DNA from: Dastarcus helophoroides
Lineage: Eukaryota; Arthropoda; Insecta; Coleoptera; Bothrideridae
Direction: 5' to 3'
Assembly: GCA_028583605.1 (NCBI GenBank)
Contig: CM053331.1
Location: forward strand, 36,905,783 to 36,969,782
Length of the DNA stretch: 64,000 bases
Made by a program: the position numbers and the translations under genes. Below are positions 23,346-35,500 of the stretch, in pieces. Numbering within the stretch: position 1 is the first letter of the stretch; each line of letters starts with the position of its first letter. The notes under the pieces are model-generated. The model had not been told where the DNA came from, ran no database searches, and was given only the letters and a program-made list of their open reading frames with translations.

Positions 23346-26275
23346 TTCTCATTCCTTTTCTTCCCTTCTCTTCCTTCCTCTTTCCTTCTCTCCCCTTCTT
23401 TTCCCTTCTCTTCCCTTCTCTTCCCTCCTATTCCTTTCTCTTCCATCCTGTTTTCTCCTCTTTCCTTCTCTTTTCTTCTCTTTCCTTCTCCTTCCTTCAC
23501 TCCTCTTCCCTTCTCTGTCCTCTTATCTTCATCCCTACTCTTGCCTCCTTTTTACTCCTCTTTCTTTCTTTTCCCTTCTTTTTCCTTCTGTTTCCTTTTC
23601 TTCCCTTCTCTTCCTTTCTCTTCCCTCCTATTCCTTTCTCTTCCATCCGGTTTTCTCCTCTTTCCTTCTCTTTTCTTCTCTTTCCTTCTCCTTCCTTCAC
23701 TCCTCTTCCCTTCTCTGTCCTCTTATCTTCATCCCTACTCTTGCCTCCTTTTTACTCCTCTTTCTTTCTTTTCCCTTCTTTTTCCTTCTGTTTCCTTTTC
23801 TTCCCTTCTCTTCCTTTCTCTTCCCTTCTCTCCCCTTCTTTTCCCTTCTCTTCCCTTCTCTTCCCTTCTCTTCCCTTCTCTTCCGTCCTCTTTCCTCCTA
23901 TTCCTTTCTCTTCCATCCTGTTTTCTCCTCTTTCCTTCTCTTTTCTTCTGTTTCCTTCTGTTTCCTTCTCTTTCCTTCACTTCTCACTCTTCTCTGTTCT
24001 CTTATCTTCATCCTCCTCTTGCCTCCTCTTGCCTCATCTGTCTTTCTTTTCCCTTCTCTTCCCTTCTCTTTCCTTTTCTTCCGTTCTCTTCATTCCTCTT
24101 TCCGTCTCTCCCCCTCTTTTCCCTTCTCTTTCCTTCTTTTCCCTCCTATTACTTTCTCTTCCATCCTGTTTTCTCCTCTTTTGTTCTCTTTTCTTCCCCT
24201 TTGTTCCCCTCTCTTTTCTTCCCTTCTTTCCTTATCTTCCTTCCTTTTCCTACCTCTTCCCTCCTCTTGCCTCCTCTTTACTCCTCTTTCTTTCTTTTCC
24301 CTTCTCTTTCCTTCTCTTTTCTTCTCTTTCCTTTTCTTCCCTTCTCTTCCTTCCTCTTCCCTTCTTTCCCCTTCTTTTCCCTCCTCTTCCCTTTTTTCCG
24401 TCCTCTTCCCTCCTATTCCTTTCTCTTCCATCCTGTTTTCTCCTCTTTCCTTCTCTTTTCTTCTCTTTCTTTTCTTTCCTTCTCTTGCCTTCACTTCTCT
24501 TCCCTTCTCTGTCCTCTTATCTTTATCCCTCCTCTTACCTTCTCTTTCTTTCTTTTCCCTTCTCTTTCCTTTTCTTCCCTTCTCTTCCCTTCTCTTCCAT
24601 CCTCTTCCCTTCTCTTCCATCCTCTTCCCTTTTCTCCCCTTCTTTTCCCTTCTCTTCCCTTATCTTCCGTCCTCTTCCCTGCTATTCCTTTCACTTCCAT
24701 CCTGTTTTCTCCTCTTTCCTTCTTTCTTCTTCTCTTTCTTTCACTTCTCTTCCCTTCTCTGTCCTATTATCGTCATCTTCTTCCTCTTCTTCCTCCTTCG
24801 TTTTCCTTTTCTTCCCTTCTCTTCTCTTCCCTTCCTTTCCTTTCCCTTTTCCTTTCTTCTCCTCAGCACTTGATTCTTCTACTTCCTCCTCTTCTACTTC
24901 CTCTTCTTTTTCTTTCCTTTCTTCTCCCTTTTCTTTTTCTTCTTTCTCTTCTTTTTCTTCTTTTTCTTATTCCTTTTCTTTTTCTTCCTCTTTTTCTTGT
25001 TCCGGTTGGTTTTCTTTTTCCTATTTTTTTCCAGTTCTATTTCCTCTTCTTCTTCTTCTTCTTTCTCCTCTTCTTCCACTTTTTCTTCCTCTTCTTTTTT
25101 CTCTTCTTCTACTTCTTCTTTCTTTCATTCTTTCTCTCATTCTTCCTCTTTTTCTTCCTCTTTCTCTACTTCCTCTGTCTCTTTTTTTTTCTTCTTCTTC
25201 CTCTTCTTCTTCCTCTCATTCTTTCTTTCATTCTTCCTCTTCTTTTTCCTCTTCTTTTCTCATTCTTTCTCTCATTCTTCCTCTGATTCTTCCTCTTCGT
25301 CTTCTCTTCTCTTCTTCCTCTTCTTCCCCCTCTTTCTCTTTTTCTTCCTCTTTTTCTTCCTCTTTCTCTACTTTCTCTTCCCCTTTTTTCCTCTTCTTCT
25401 TCCTCTTCTTCTTCCTCTAATTCTTTCTCTCATTCTTTCTCTTCTTTTGCCTCTTCTTTCTCTCATTCTTCCTCTTCTTTTCTCATTCTTTCTCTCATGC
25501 TTCCTCTTATTCTTCCTCTTCGTCTTCTCTTCTCTTCTTCCTCTTCTTCCCCCTTCTTCCTGTTTTTCTTCCTCTTCTTTTTTCTCTTCTTCTACTTCTT
25601 TTTTCTTTCATTCTTCCTCTTTTTCTTCCTCTTTTTCTACTTCCTCTTCCTCTTTTTTTTCCTCTTCTTCTTTCTCTCATTCTTCCTCTTCTTCTTCCTC
25701 TTCTTCTTCCTCTTCTTCTTCCTCTCATTCTTTCTCTCATTTTTCCTCTTCTTTTCTCATTCTTTCTCTAATTCTTTCTCTTATTCTTCCTCTTCGTCTT
25801 CTTTTCTCTTCTTTCTCTTTTTCCCCTTGTTCCTCTTTTTCTTCCTCGTCTTTTTTCTCTTCTTCTACTTCTTTCTTCCATTCTTTCTCTCATTCTTCCT
25901 CTTTTTCTACTTCCTCTTTCTTCTTTTTTTCATCTTCTTCTTCCTCTCATTCTTTCTCTCATTCTTTCTCTTCTTCTTCCTCTTCTTTTCTCATTCTTTC
26001 TCTCATTCTTTTTCTTATTTTTCCTCTTCGTCTTCTCTTCTTCTTCTTTTTCCCCTTCTTCCTCTTTTCTAATTCTTCATTTTTCTCTTTTTCCTCTTCT
26101 TCTTCCTCTCATTTTCTTTCTCCTTCTTCTCTTCTTCTTTCTCTTTTTCTTCCTCTCATTCTTCCTCTTCGTCTTCTTTTTCCGCTTCTATCTCTTCTTC
26201 TTCCTCTTATTCTTTTTCTTATTTTTCCTCTTCATCTACTTTTTCCTCTTTCTCTTTCCTTCTCTTCCCTTTTCT
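23346..26275 (+). repeat. Polypyrimidine domain with 200-270-bp higher-order units
   Basis: C/T sequence that is not merely simple. The string TTCCATCC(T/G)GTTTTCTCCTC recurs at about 23441, 23641, 23911, 24159, 24426 and 24696, and the segments starting 23451 and 23651 are near-identical over a full 200 bp. From about 24890 the texture changes to TTCTTCCTC words with repeated CTCATTCTTTCT. Long open frames (up to 765 codons) are low-complexity translations. Confidence 0.9.
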
Positions 26276-26640
26276 TTTTATCTAATCTCATCTCAATATC
26301 ATCTCAATTTCATCTCAATCTCGTCTCAATATCATCTTAATTTCATCTCAATCTCATCTCAATCGCATCTCAATCTCATCTCAATCTCATCTCAATCTCA
26401 TCTCAATATCATCTCAATCTCATCTCAATCTCATCTCAATCTCATCTCAATCTCATCTCAATCTCATCTCAATCTCATCTCAATCTCATCTCAATCTCAT
26501 CTCAATCTCATCTTAATCTCATCTCAATCTCATCTCAATCTCATCTCAATCTCATCTCAATCTCATCTTAACCTCATCTCAATCTCATCTGAATCTCATC
26601 TTAATCTCATCTCAATATCATCTCAATATCATCTCGTCTC
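26276..26640 (+). repeat. 11-bp minisatellite (TCTCATCTCAA)n
   Basis: About 33 copies of an 11-bp unit with scattered single-base variants (ATATC for ATCTC, TTAA for TCAA). It follows the polypyrimidine domain and differs from it in carrying regular AA steps once per helical turn. Confidence 0.93.
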
Positions 26641-26671
26641 ATCTCGTCTCAATATCATCTCAATATCATCT

Positions 26672-26960
26672 CTCATCTCTCTCATCTCTCTCATCTCTCT
26701 CATCTCTCTCATCTCTCTCATCTCTCTCATCTCTCTCATCTCTCTCATCTCTCTCATCTCTCTCATCGCTCTCATCTCTCTCATCTCTCTCATCTCTCTC
26801 ATCTCTCTCATCTCTCTCATCTCTCTCATCTCTCTCATCTCTCTCATCTCTCTCATCTCTCTCATCGCTCTCATCTCTCTCATCTCTCTCATCTCTCTCA
26901 TCTCTCTCATCTCTCTCATCTCTCTCATCTCTCTCATCTCTCTCATCTCTCTCATCTCTC
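26672..26960 (+). repeat. 9-bp minisatellite (CATCTCTCT)n with 99-bp repeat of a variant
   Basis: About 31 copies of a 9-bp unit. A CATCGCTCT variant occurs exactly twice, at 26764 and 26863, 99 bp (11 units) apart, which points to duplication of an 11-unit block. The minus-strand frame of repeated Arg-Glu-Met is a repeat translation. The tract fades into C/T sequence by 27060. Confidence 0.93.
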
Positions 26961-27060
26961 ATCTCTCATCTCTTCTCTTCTCTTCTCTTTTTCTCTTTTT
27001 TTCTCTTTTTTTCTCTTTTCTTTTCTTTTCTTCTCTTCTCTTCCTATCTCTTCTCTTCTT

Positions 27061-27885
27061 TTTTCCACGACAAAGTCAACTATTCGAACGGATTTTTTTT
27101 CCACTTTTCTTTTTCTCTTTGTGGTAATCTTCTTCGTGTCTTATAGCTTCTTCCTCTCCGTTACCTATTTACTCATGGCGTGGGCTGACCAATCTACGGA
27201 ACGGTTGTACTAAAATTTTATGCTGTTAGAAAATTAAAAGGACATTGTTTTAACAATCAACAAATTCAAATTCAATTTAACAAATCAAATGTGACATTTT
27301 TTGCACACTTCATGTTTTTATGACACTTGAACTAGATACACCTTCGTTGTGGGAATAATTGAATTGTTTTCTTTGTTGTCAGGAGACGTTAAAAGAGATG
27401 CAAATGTATATGGTCTGGTGCTTCAAATAAATGTACCCTGACCACAATATTCCAACTCGTACATTCTACAACGTTACAACAGGAACATTGAAAGGTAGAT
27501 TCACTAGGGAACCTTGTCTTCTCGTAATCGTTCAATCAAGTCTTTATTTTACGGTTATATTGTATTACAAGCCGCCAATTAATGATGAATACAACGACGA
27601 TTATATTTCTGGGTTACAGCCACCAGAGCAAATATGAACGTAATTAATTTTTATGGAATTTTACGATGCAACAAAAGCCCATTGTTAATACATTGCCGCT
27701 AAATCCTAATTAAACTTGATTTTAAATCATAGGCGATTTAAGCCCCAAATGATTTGAAACCATAGATGATTTTTACTCTCATATTTTAACCCATAACAAC
27801 TAAAGCAAAATCGATATTAAAAAAATTAAAATATTTGTCTTTGATTTCAAAATAACTGTCTTTTCATAAACCCACGCCGCTTTTT
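27061..27885. other. Unique-looking DNA, no gene seen
   Basis: Non-repetitive, AT-rich. A 68-codon frame at 27431-27637 (plus) has no recognisable feature and no supporting signals. Confidence 0.4.
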
Positions 27886-28175
27886 ACAGGTTGCAGATAC
27901 TAATGCACAGATCAATAGGCTTGAATATTTATTAGATGCGAAGTTTGGGAACCAAAGATCGGTCTTTGGTTGGTGTCCAAGCTTAGAATGTATTAAATGT
28001 TCAAGCCTATTGGTCTGTGCATTAAAATCCTTGTCTTCTGGTACCTTTCTAGAGAGCAACCGCTTCGCTAGGTGTTTGTGTGTCAACTGTTGGTAGTTCA
28101 GCTACCTATGATTCACTATACACGCTAAGAGGGCTGAATGACTGTAGTCCAGGTTGCATTCTATTTGCATATATT
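27886..28175 (-). mobile_element. Family-A foldback element, copy 3
   Basis: 27895-28028 has inverted ends (ATGCACAGATCAATAGGCTT at left; the right end on the minus strand reads ATGCACAGACCAATAGGCTT) around a short centre. 28030-28170 is the reverse complement of the interior block of copies 1 and 2 (GAGAGCAACCGCTTCGCTAG, GTTCAGCTACCTATGATTC). So it is inverted relative to copies 1 and 2. Confidence 0.8.
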
Positions 28176-28371
28176 ACAGATACCAGTGTTTCCAGAATAT
28201 TTTGCCATTCGTAACTAACACCTACTCAACTAGAATATTCGATATCACGTAATTACGTTCCTTAATAGTCACCTAATTACATGTAATCATTCAACAGATG
28301 CGTACCTCCCTATTAGCTTCCAATAAACATCTAATAAAGCACACTTTCATATACTAATAGCACCTTTTTCC

Positions 28372-28640
28372 AGCGCATTCCAGAACTATGGAAGTCATAG
28401 TATACTAACTAGGGTCCAACGACATACGAGGCAGACAATATGACCTGAGCACCTAGTTTCAGTCGCCTATTATTACTTCGAGTTACATCTGAATACTCAT
28501 TTCCCAAGGTTGAGTCGACCTTATGAACCAGGAGCGTTTCTTAAAAACGGGCGCGGTGGATAAAGCCGCCAAGGGGAATCGAACCCGGCTCTCTTGATAG
28601 TAGTCCTAGGGCCTGTACCACTGGACCATGATCCCCCAAT
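28372..28640 (-). mobile_element. tRNA-derived SINE
   Basis: On the minus strand the head reads GGGGGATCATGGTCCAGTGG (A box TGGTCCAGTGG) and, about 40 bp on, GGGTTCGATTCCCC, a perfect B box. This is the internal polymerase III promoter of a tRNA-derived SINE. A non-tRNA body follows toward about 28372; I cannot define its 3' end or target duplication. Acceptor-stem pairing is poor, which argues against a functional tRNA. Confidence 0.6.
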
Positions 28641-29864
28641 TCTCTATAAGCTTATAAAGCTAAGAATTCCAATGTTTTCGTCCTTATTTCCTCTCATCAT
28701 CAGTAGATAAAATTGTTAAGAAATCCCCGCAGACGAATTCGCTTGTAACGCTAGTCTTATACAAAAAGAGCAAAATAATCCATATTACTGATTTCGTCTG
28801 ATCCCTTCATTTCTTATTTACCAAGCCTAATGCATTCCACGTAATGTAGGTCAGGATATTTCGGTTTCCAAAAAGGAAAACCCTGCACTTAAGCCGCGGA
28901 AAATAAACAAACTCAAACAGTATTTATATATTTAGTACACAGATTGTATATTAAGTTATTAATAAACTTCCAAACTGAAAGAGCGTTTGTACACGACAGA
29001 ATGAAAAGTCACCCGGCGTAACGTTTCTCCTACATCGGCCAAATCATTTATATTCCACGGCCCAACGAAATTATACATCAAATTGGTTAAATTGACATTC
29101 GAAAGGTCGAATTTTAATGAACGTGTAATGCATGCAACAAATAAAATAAAACGAAATAACGCGAACGTTTGGCACAATTTTGAACGTTTACGTAATTCGA
29201 TTTTAGTTTGGGCCCAAATGCTTTTCGGCGATTTTTTTTACAAGCTAATAACACGTAAACAAAAGTTTTTATTTTGTTGAGCTGTAGCCAAAAATGCTCG
29301 ATTCAAACTTCAAACCAGTCAGTTGAATGAGTGAAAATCGTCAAAGATTTCAGTTTAGTATTACCTTTATTTTTGTTGTTATTGATTATATTTTACTTAG
29401 CAGCTAATTAAACAAGTCAGTAGGAAGCTAGTCTTCGGTTATAACTACATCTAGTTTAAAAAATTCTGACTACCATTATCATACATTTTGTTTATCAAGC
29501 AATCATCCTACCGTGTAATGTCAATAATTTGTTATGGTAATACACAATCTTTAATAACTTATATCAAGATGTTTGTTTAATTACAACGTAAATATACAGC
29601 TGGTGGGAAAAATATGTTAATAAGAATAACTCTGAATCATCGTCTATTTGTAATAATTCGCTTAATAATATTAATGGAAAAATTGATTTCAGGTATTTTG
29701 GCGCCCATGTGGTACTTTCGTTGCGCCACAATCACAGTCAAATGTTTTCAAAGCCAAAATCCTTTTTTTTTCTATTAAAAATGTCTAATAACCATCCCCT
29801 TGAGCAAAATCAACTATTCTGTATTTTGACACGTTTTTATTAACACGCTTTCTTTTCTATGAAA
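28641..29864. other. Unique-looking DNA, no gene seen
   Basis: Non-repetitive with short open frames on both strands (for example 28959-29177 minus and 29083-29280 plus, overlapping antisense). None has recognisable features. Confidence 0.4.
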
Positions 29865-32304
29865 ATGGTCAAAATTTCAAGAAAAACGTCGAAACTAAGA
29901 GAAAAACATCAATGCCAAAGAAATATAAATTTTAAGGAAAAAACTTTAGTTTTACGAATAAAATCGAAATTTACAAAAATAAAATAGAATTTTCAAAAAA
30001 AAATTGAAATTTCGAGATTAAAATTTCCAGAAAAAATCGAGATTTCAAGAAAAAAGTCAAAATTCTTACTTTTCAAAATTGGTAGAAAAATATTTTTTCA
30101 AAATGTTTACTTTTTTTATCAAAAAAAAAAGTCAAATTTTGAGAAAAAGGCATATTTTAAAAAAAAGTCGAAATTTTCAGAAAAAAGTTAAAATTTCCTG
30201 AAAATGTCGAATTTTGAGAAATGACGAAATTTCGAAAAACATTTGTGATAAAAATTCGAAACTTTGAAAAAGTTCGATTTTGATAAAAGCAGTCGCATTG
30301 TAAGAATGAATTCGAAACTTCAGAAGAAGAAAAAGACAAATTCCGTGAAAAAAAAAGGCGATATTTCGACAAAATATCGAAATTTTAGAGAAAAGTTGAA
30401 ATTTCGAAAAAGGCAGATTTTGAGAAAAATATCAACATTTCGAGAACACAACGAATTTCGAGGAAACAAATCTAAATTTCCCAAAATAACAAATTTTGAA
30501 GAAAATAAAAAAATAACAAAATTGGAATTTGGGAGAAAAAAATTAAAATTTCGAGAAAAAAATTAAATGTCGAGAAAAACATCAAAATTTTAAGAATAAG
30601 ATCAAGATGTTAAGAAAAAAAGTCAATATTTCAAAAAAAATGTGTTTGAAAATTTCCAGATAAATATTTTCCTCAAAATGTTCACTTATTTATCAAAAAA
30701 TCGATCAAATTTTCAAGAAAAGACAAATTTTGATAAAACAAGTCGAAATTTTCAGAAAGTCTGATTTTAAACAAAGTCGACAATTTCTGAAAAAGTCAGA
30801 TTTTGATAAAAGAAGTCGAATTGTAAAAATAAATTCGAAATTTCAAAAAGAAAGACAAATTTTGTGGATTTTAAGAAAAATATTAAAATTTCGAGAATAA
30901 GGCTAATTTCGAGGAAAAAAAATCGAAATTATCAAAAAAAAAAGGAATTTAAAAAATAAAATCGAAATTTCTAAAGAAAGATTAAAATTTCGCAAAAATG
31001 ATCAATATTTCAAAGAAAAAATCAAAATTTCTAAAAGATATTTTTCCAAATTTCAAGATAAATATTTTTAACAAAATTTTTACGTTTTTATCAAAAGATC
31101 AAAAGAAATTTTAAGAAAAAGTCAAAATTTTTAAAAAATATTTTTCCAAATTTCCATATAAATATTTTTATCAACATTTTTACATTTCTATCTAAAAGAT
31201 CAAAAGAAATTTCAAGAAAAAAGTCAAAATTTTTAAGACATTTTTCCAAATTTGCACGTAAATATTTTTATCAAAATTTTTGTATTTTTATCAAACAATC
31301 GAAAGAAATTTCAAGAAAAGTCAAAATTTCTGAAAGATATTTTTCCAAATTTCCAGAAAATTTCAAGAAAAACGTCATAATTTCTAGAAGATATTTTTCC
31401 AAATTTCCAGATAAATAATTTTTATCAAAATTTTTACATTTTTAACAAAAGATCAAAAGAGATTTAAAAAAAAAGTCAAAATTTCTGAAAGATATTTTTC
31501 CAAATTTCCAGGTAAATATTTTTATCAAAATTTTAACATTTTTATCAAAAGATCAAAAGAAATTTCAAGAAAAAAGTCATAATTTCTAAAAGATATTTTT
31601 CCAAATTTCCAGATAAATATTTTTATCAAAATTTTTACATTTTTATCAAAAGATCAAAAGAAATTTCAAGAAAAAAGTCAAAATTTCTAAAGGATATTTT
31701 TCCAAATTTCAAGATAAATATTTTATCAAATTTTTACATTAGATATTTTCCAAATTTCAAGATAAATATTTTTATCAAAATGTTTACGTTTTTATCAAAA
31801 GAGCAAAAGAAATTTCAAGAAAAAAGTCAAAATTTCTTAAAGATATTTTTCCAAATTTCCAATTTTTATCAAACCTTTTACATTTTTATTAAAATATTAA
31901 AAGAAATTTCAAGAAAAAGGTCAAAATTCCTAAACGATATTTTTCCAAATTTCCAGATAAATATTTTTCTAAAAATATTTACTCTTTTATCAAAAGATCG
32001 ATTTATTATCGACGAAAATGCAAATCTTGACAAACATGTCGACATTTTCAGAAAATCGGATTTTAAAAAGTCGAATTTTAAAAAGTCGAAATTTTCAGAA
32101 GATTTTTTTTTTTAAAAAAAAGGCAAAATTCTGAACAAACTCGACGAATTTTGAGACCAAGATTTGAAATTTTTGAGAAAGCCAGATTTTGATAAAAGAA
32201 GTCGAATTGTAAACAAATTTTGTAAAAAAAAAGACGAATTTTGAGACGAAGTTAAAATTTCGAGAAAGTGTCGAATTTTGTAAGGGAGAATTTTGCAACA
32301 AAAA
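29865..32304 (+). repeat. TCGAAATTTT-type satellite with a 100-bp tandem zone
   Basis: The first part is irregular. From about 31020 to 31990 it becomes a clear tandem array of roughly ten units with about 100-bp period, each containing ATATTTTTCCAAATTTCCAG and ATCAAAAGATCAAAAGAAAT. Units at 31500, 31601 and 31701 show the spacing well. The lysine-rich frames found here are repeat translations. Confidence 0.85.
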
Positions 32305-33958
32305 AATGAAAATCTTTGGACCCCCCAGTCCTGTTGGCCAACGAGAGGTTCAAGTTCTTCAGGAGGAAGTGTCAGAAGAAGACGACGTTATCCAAGCGAT
32401 TAACGAGGAGGAAATCCAAAGCTTTCTGCGCAAGCAAACGTCAAAAAGGCTCCAGGTCCAGACGGAATTCCAAACCAAGCTCTGGAGTCTCTTCCGGATC
32501 CGGTCAATTACTTTGAATCAACAGTCAATTATGTTTAAGTGCTGGTATTTTCCCACAAGATGGAAGACTGCAAACGTTATCTTCGTTTCTAAGCCAGGTA
32601 ACGATGGAGAATTTTCCCAAAATTACAGGCCAATCAGCCTCTTATCCAACTTCTTAAATATCTACTTTTGAAAAAAGTTCAAATTGTCGAAATAAATTAA
32701 AAATTTTAAAATGCAACAAATGCTTGCAAAATAATCCGAAATTTTAACAAGAGTCGATTAAAAAAAATCGATCTTTTTAGATAAAGGCGAATTTTTAAGG
32801 AAAGTGAAAATTTTAAAGGTCAAAATTTGGGTTAGGTGGCGGAACGGATTTTGAGGAAGCGTCTGCAGAATATCATCAGCGATCGCGATCATCATTCTTA
32901 AGGAACAATTTGGGTTCCAACCTATGCACTCTACCTCAGACCAGTCGCTGAGAGTGGTTTAACCAATCACTCAACGCATAAACTGGAACCAGGTAGTTGG
33001 AGCTATTTTCTTCGATATCTCCAAGGCATTTGACACAGTTTGGCACCAAGGACTTTTCTACAAGATGCACCAGTTTGGGATACCTCTAACAATGGTTCAA
33101 ATGGTAAGCTCGTTTCTGGACCAGCGCTCATTCAAAGCAAAGATGGGAAAGGAACTATCAAATCAGTTTAGGCTACAGTATGGGGTGCCTCAAGGCTCTG
33201 CCTTGTCACCTCTGCTGCATTCTCTGTTCACAACGGACATCCCGAGAGCCAATTCAACAATCGACCACACCTTATTGGTAACTTATGCAGACGACCCAGC
33301 TTTGGTGGCATACTCTTTAGTCCAGAGTTGGTCACCAGACGACTTCAGGAGGCAACAGATAGTCTACTAGATTACTTCGGTCAATGGAGAATCCAAGTTA
33401 ACGGAGACAAGACCCAAGCAGTCTTCTCCATCCGAAGAAGACTCCAACCATATGGACGTTTTAATGTTCATGGGCAAAACGTCGACTGGAGGCTTCAGGC
33501 AAAGTATCTAGGTGTAATTTTGGATAAAAGACTTCAGGCACACATCGATTATGCAGTGTCCAAAGCCAAAATGCTGAAGGGACCTCTGCAAGCGATGATT
33601 GGTAGAAATAGTAACCTGTCCATTGGACTTAAAGTGTTACTATACAAATCAATCATAAGACCAGCGATGGCCTACGCATCTGTAGCTTGGTCATAGGCGA
33701 CGGATAATCAGATGAAGAAACTCCAGGTGTTCCAGAACGTGTTTCTAAGACAAGCCATGGGCTCTCCATGGTTTGTGAGAAACAATTAACTCCATAGGGA
33801 AGCTGAACTACCCCTGGTAAGAGATTTTCTTAGGGAAACTAATTCCAGAGCGGTGGTGAGAGGGGAAACGCATCCCAACGAGCTAGTTCGACAGGCAGTG
33901 GATTACGATCCAAACATTCCAACCAGGATTAGAAAACCAAGGATGGTCCTCTAGGCTA
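32305..33958 (+). pseudogene. Jockey-type non-LTR retrotransposon, reverse transcriptase remnant
   Basis: Reverse transcriptase blocks appear in order: KKAPGPDGIPNQAL (about 32442), NYRPISLLSN (32621), FDISKAFDTVWH (33006), GVPQGSALSPLL (33182), the catalytic YADD (33284-33295), and LGVILDKRLQAHIDYAV (about 33510). The tail resembles the Jockey clade (FVRNN then LHREAELPL). The N-terminal endonuclease and ORF1 are absent, so the copy is 5'-truncated. It is dead: a satellite block splits it at 32670-32829, stops interrupt it (for example TAA at 32960, TAG near 33694), and the frame shifts near 33340. The YADD itself is intact. Confidence 0.9.
32670..32829 (+). repeat. Satellite block lodged inside the reverse transcriptase
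   Basis: About 160 bp nearly identical to 36590-36765 (a handful of substitutions and a 17-bp length difference), including AACAAATGCTTGCAAAATAA and AACAAGAGTCGATTAAAAAA. It separates NYRPISLLSN-FLNIYFEK from VAERILRKRL, which are adjacent in intact elements. Removing it would bring the two coding halves back next to each other. No clear target duplication is seen. Confidence 0.85.
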
Positions 33959-35439
33959 TGACTTCCACTTCGGAAATTTTTGTTTTGTTTATTTCTTATG
34001 TTTCAGGCAAAACAGCTTACAGCTTACTGTTCCGACGGAGGGATTGGGGGCCAAGGGCTCGGCCTGAAGAAGTAAGGGTTTTTAGTCGGTACCCGTTGTT
34101 TGAGCGTAAGTCCGACACTATCTGGGTCATCTTCCCAAATGTTCTTAACGGAGTTTCCCCTACTTTAAAAAAGAGGGGGGGAAGCACCTCATCCTGCCCT
34201 CTTCTACCTACGTCTATGCCAGCGAATTCAAATTTTTCAAATACAAATAACCAAAAAGGGCGCCAATCAGCTTTTAAACTTTTTGTTGACTTCTTTCTCC
34301 TCTCGATTGCTTGCTTGGCGCAATAAGTCGAATATGAATTGCGCTATTATTCCTAATTGGCAGACGCGCCTCAAATAGTATCTAAGAATAGAAATACATA
34401 ACGAAAACTCAAACGCACAAAGCTCTTCCTTCAACGTCGACATAAATATCCCATCACAATGCATAAAATATTTATAAATGCCGGCTGGTTTCATTGATGC
34501 GATTTTTATCCGGCCCCGCGAGTGTTGTGTGTTGTTCACAGATCTCGGGGCCCGACTTGTGATGAATTAAACAATGGAACAATGGAAAATAAGTCGCCCT
34601 GGAATGACAGTGCTGGTTTCGTGGGGGCGTTCTGCAGCAAAGACGATCGACCCAGGTCGTTTTATCGTGGTGAAAAGTAGCGGGTTTTAGACAGGGGAGG
34701 AATAATCTATACATCTCGGGGGTCACGATAATAAGAGAGCAAACACTATTTCCTAATAAGAATTTGGTAATCGAATGAGGGGGTATAATGGAGGGATTAA
34801 GATATTTGGGAAACGAGTGACATGACCGTCTCCAGTTATAAAAAAAAAGAATGCAAATTCGATATTCAAGATGAATATGTAAATTGAAATCTGAGACCGA
34901 TTCAATAACCTCCAATCGATCAAATAAAGCGAAACGGTAATTAAGCTTCTGACTCATGCAGCAACCATCCGCATTTGCATGAAAAGAAAACCACCCACCA
35001 CATAATACAGCTTGATTACAGAGCGTATTAACGCCACTAAAAATCCTCGAGTTACGTTATACGAAACGGAGTTCTTTGAGAGTGGAATAAGGCAAACCAA
35101 TAATTTGTATGCAGAACAACGTTTAAATTACATATCTCTTAATAACGATCCGTAATAATTAATTTACCTGGCGGTGTTTGCGAAATGCATGTAATTCCAC
35201 TCGAAATCCATTTCCGCACTCATCGGCACAACCGGAGCAAAAGTTTATTGCCGTTTAACCTTTTCCCAACAAATAGAGACACCCACGTTAAAAGGGAAAT
35301 TATTGCACGGCGAAGTCATCGAATAAATTTCGTCCTCAGGAATAATTCAGGAATCGGCTAAAAAATCTTCTGATTTTTTCTTTACTTCTGTAGGCGCGTT
35401 ACGTGGTTTTGAATAGAGGGTAAACTTATGGTTTCGTGT
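33959..35439. other. Possible retrotransposon 3' tail, then unique-looking DNA
   Basis: Up to about 34200 the sequence is GC-richer and may be the 3' untranslated part of the Jockey element, though no poly-A end was identified. Beyond that the sequence is non-repetitive. A 161-codon minus-strand frame (34472-34957) is rich in His, Cys and Arg, lacks any recognisable domain, and is not called as a gene. Confidence 0.4.
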
Positions 35440-35500
35440 TACCAACACGCGTGACCATTACGCGTGATCATCACGCGTGACTATCCCGCGTTACCGTTTC
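35440..35500 (+). repeat. Short array of ACGCGTGA words
   Basis: Three to four copies of a 13-14-bp motif, CACGCGTGACCAT and close variants, stand at the left edge of the next satellite domain. They resemble words in the minisatellite at 41640-46580. Confidence 0.6.

Noticed and set aside
22951..26340. Open frames of 640, 765, 559 and 447 codons
   Set aside because: All are low-complexity translations of polypyrimidine sequence; the start of one lies inside a foldback palindrome.
26629..26962. Arg-Glu-Met repeat protein
   Set aside because: Product of a 9-bp minisatellite read in frame, without flanking coding sequence or splice signals.
34472..34957. 161-codon gene on the minus strand
   Set aside because: His/Cys/Arg-rich composition without a motif pattern; no splice or promoter context found.
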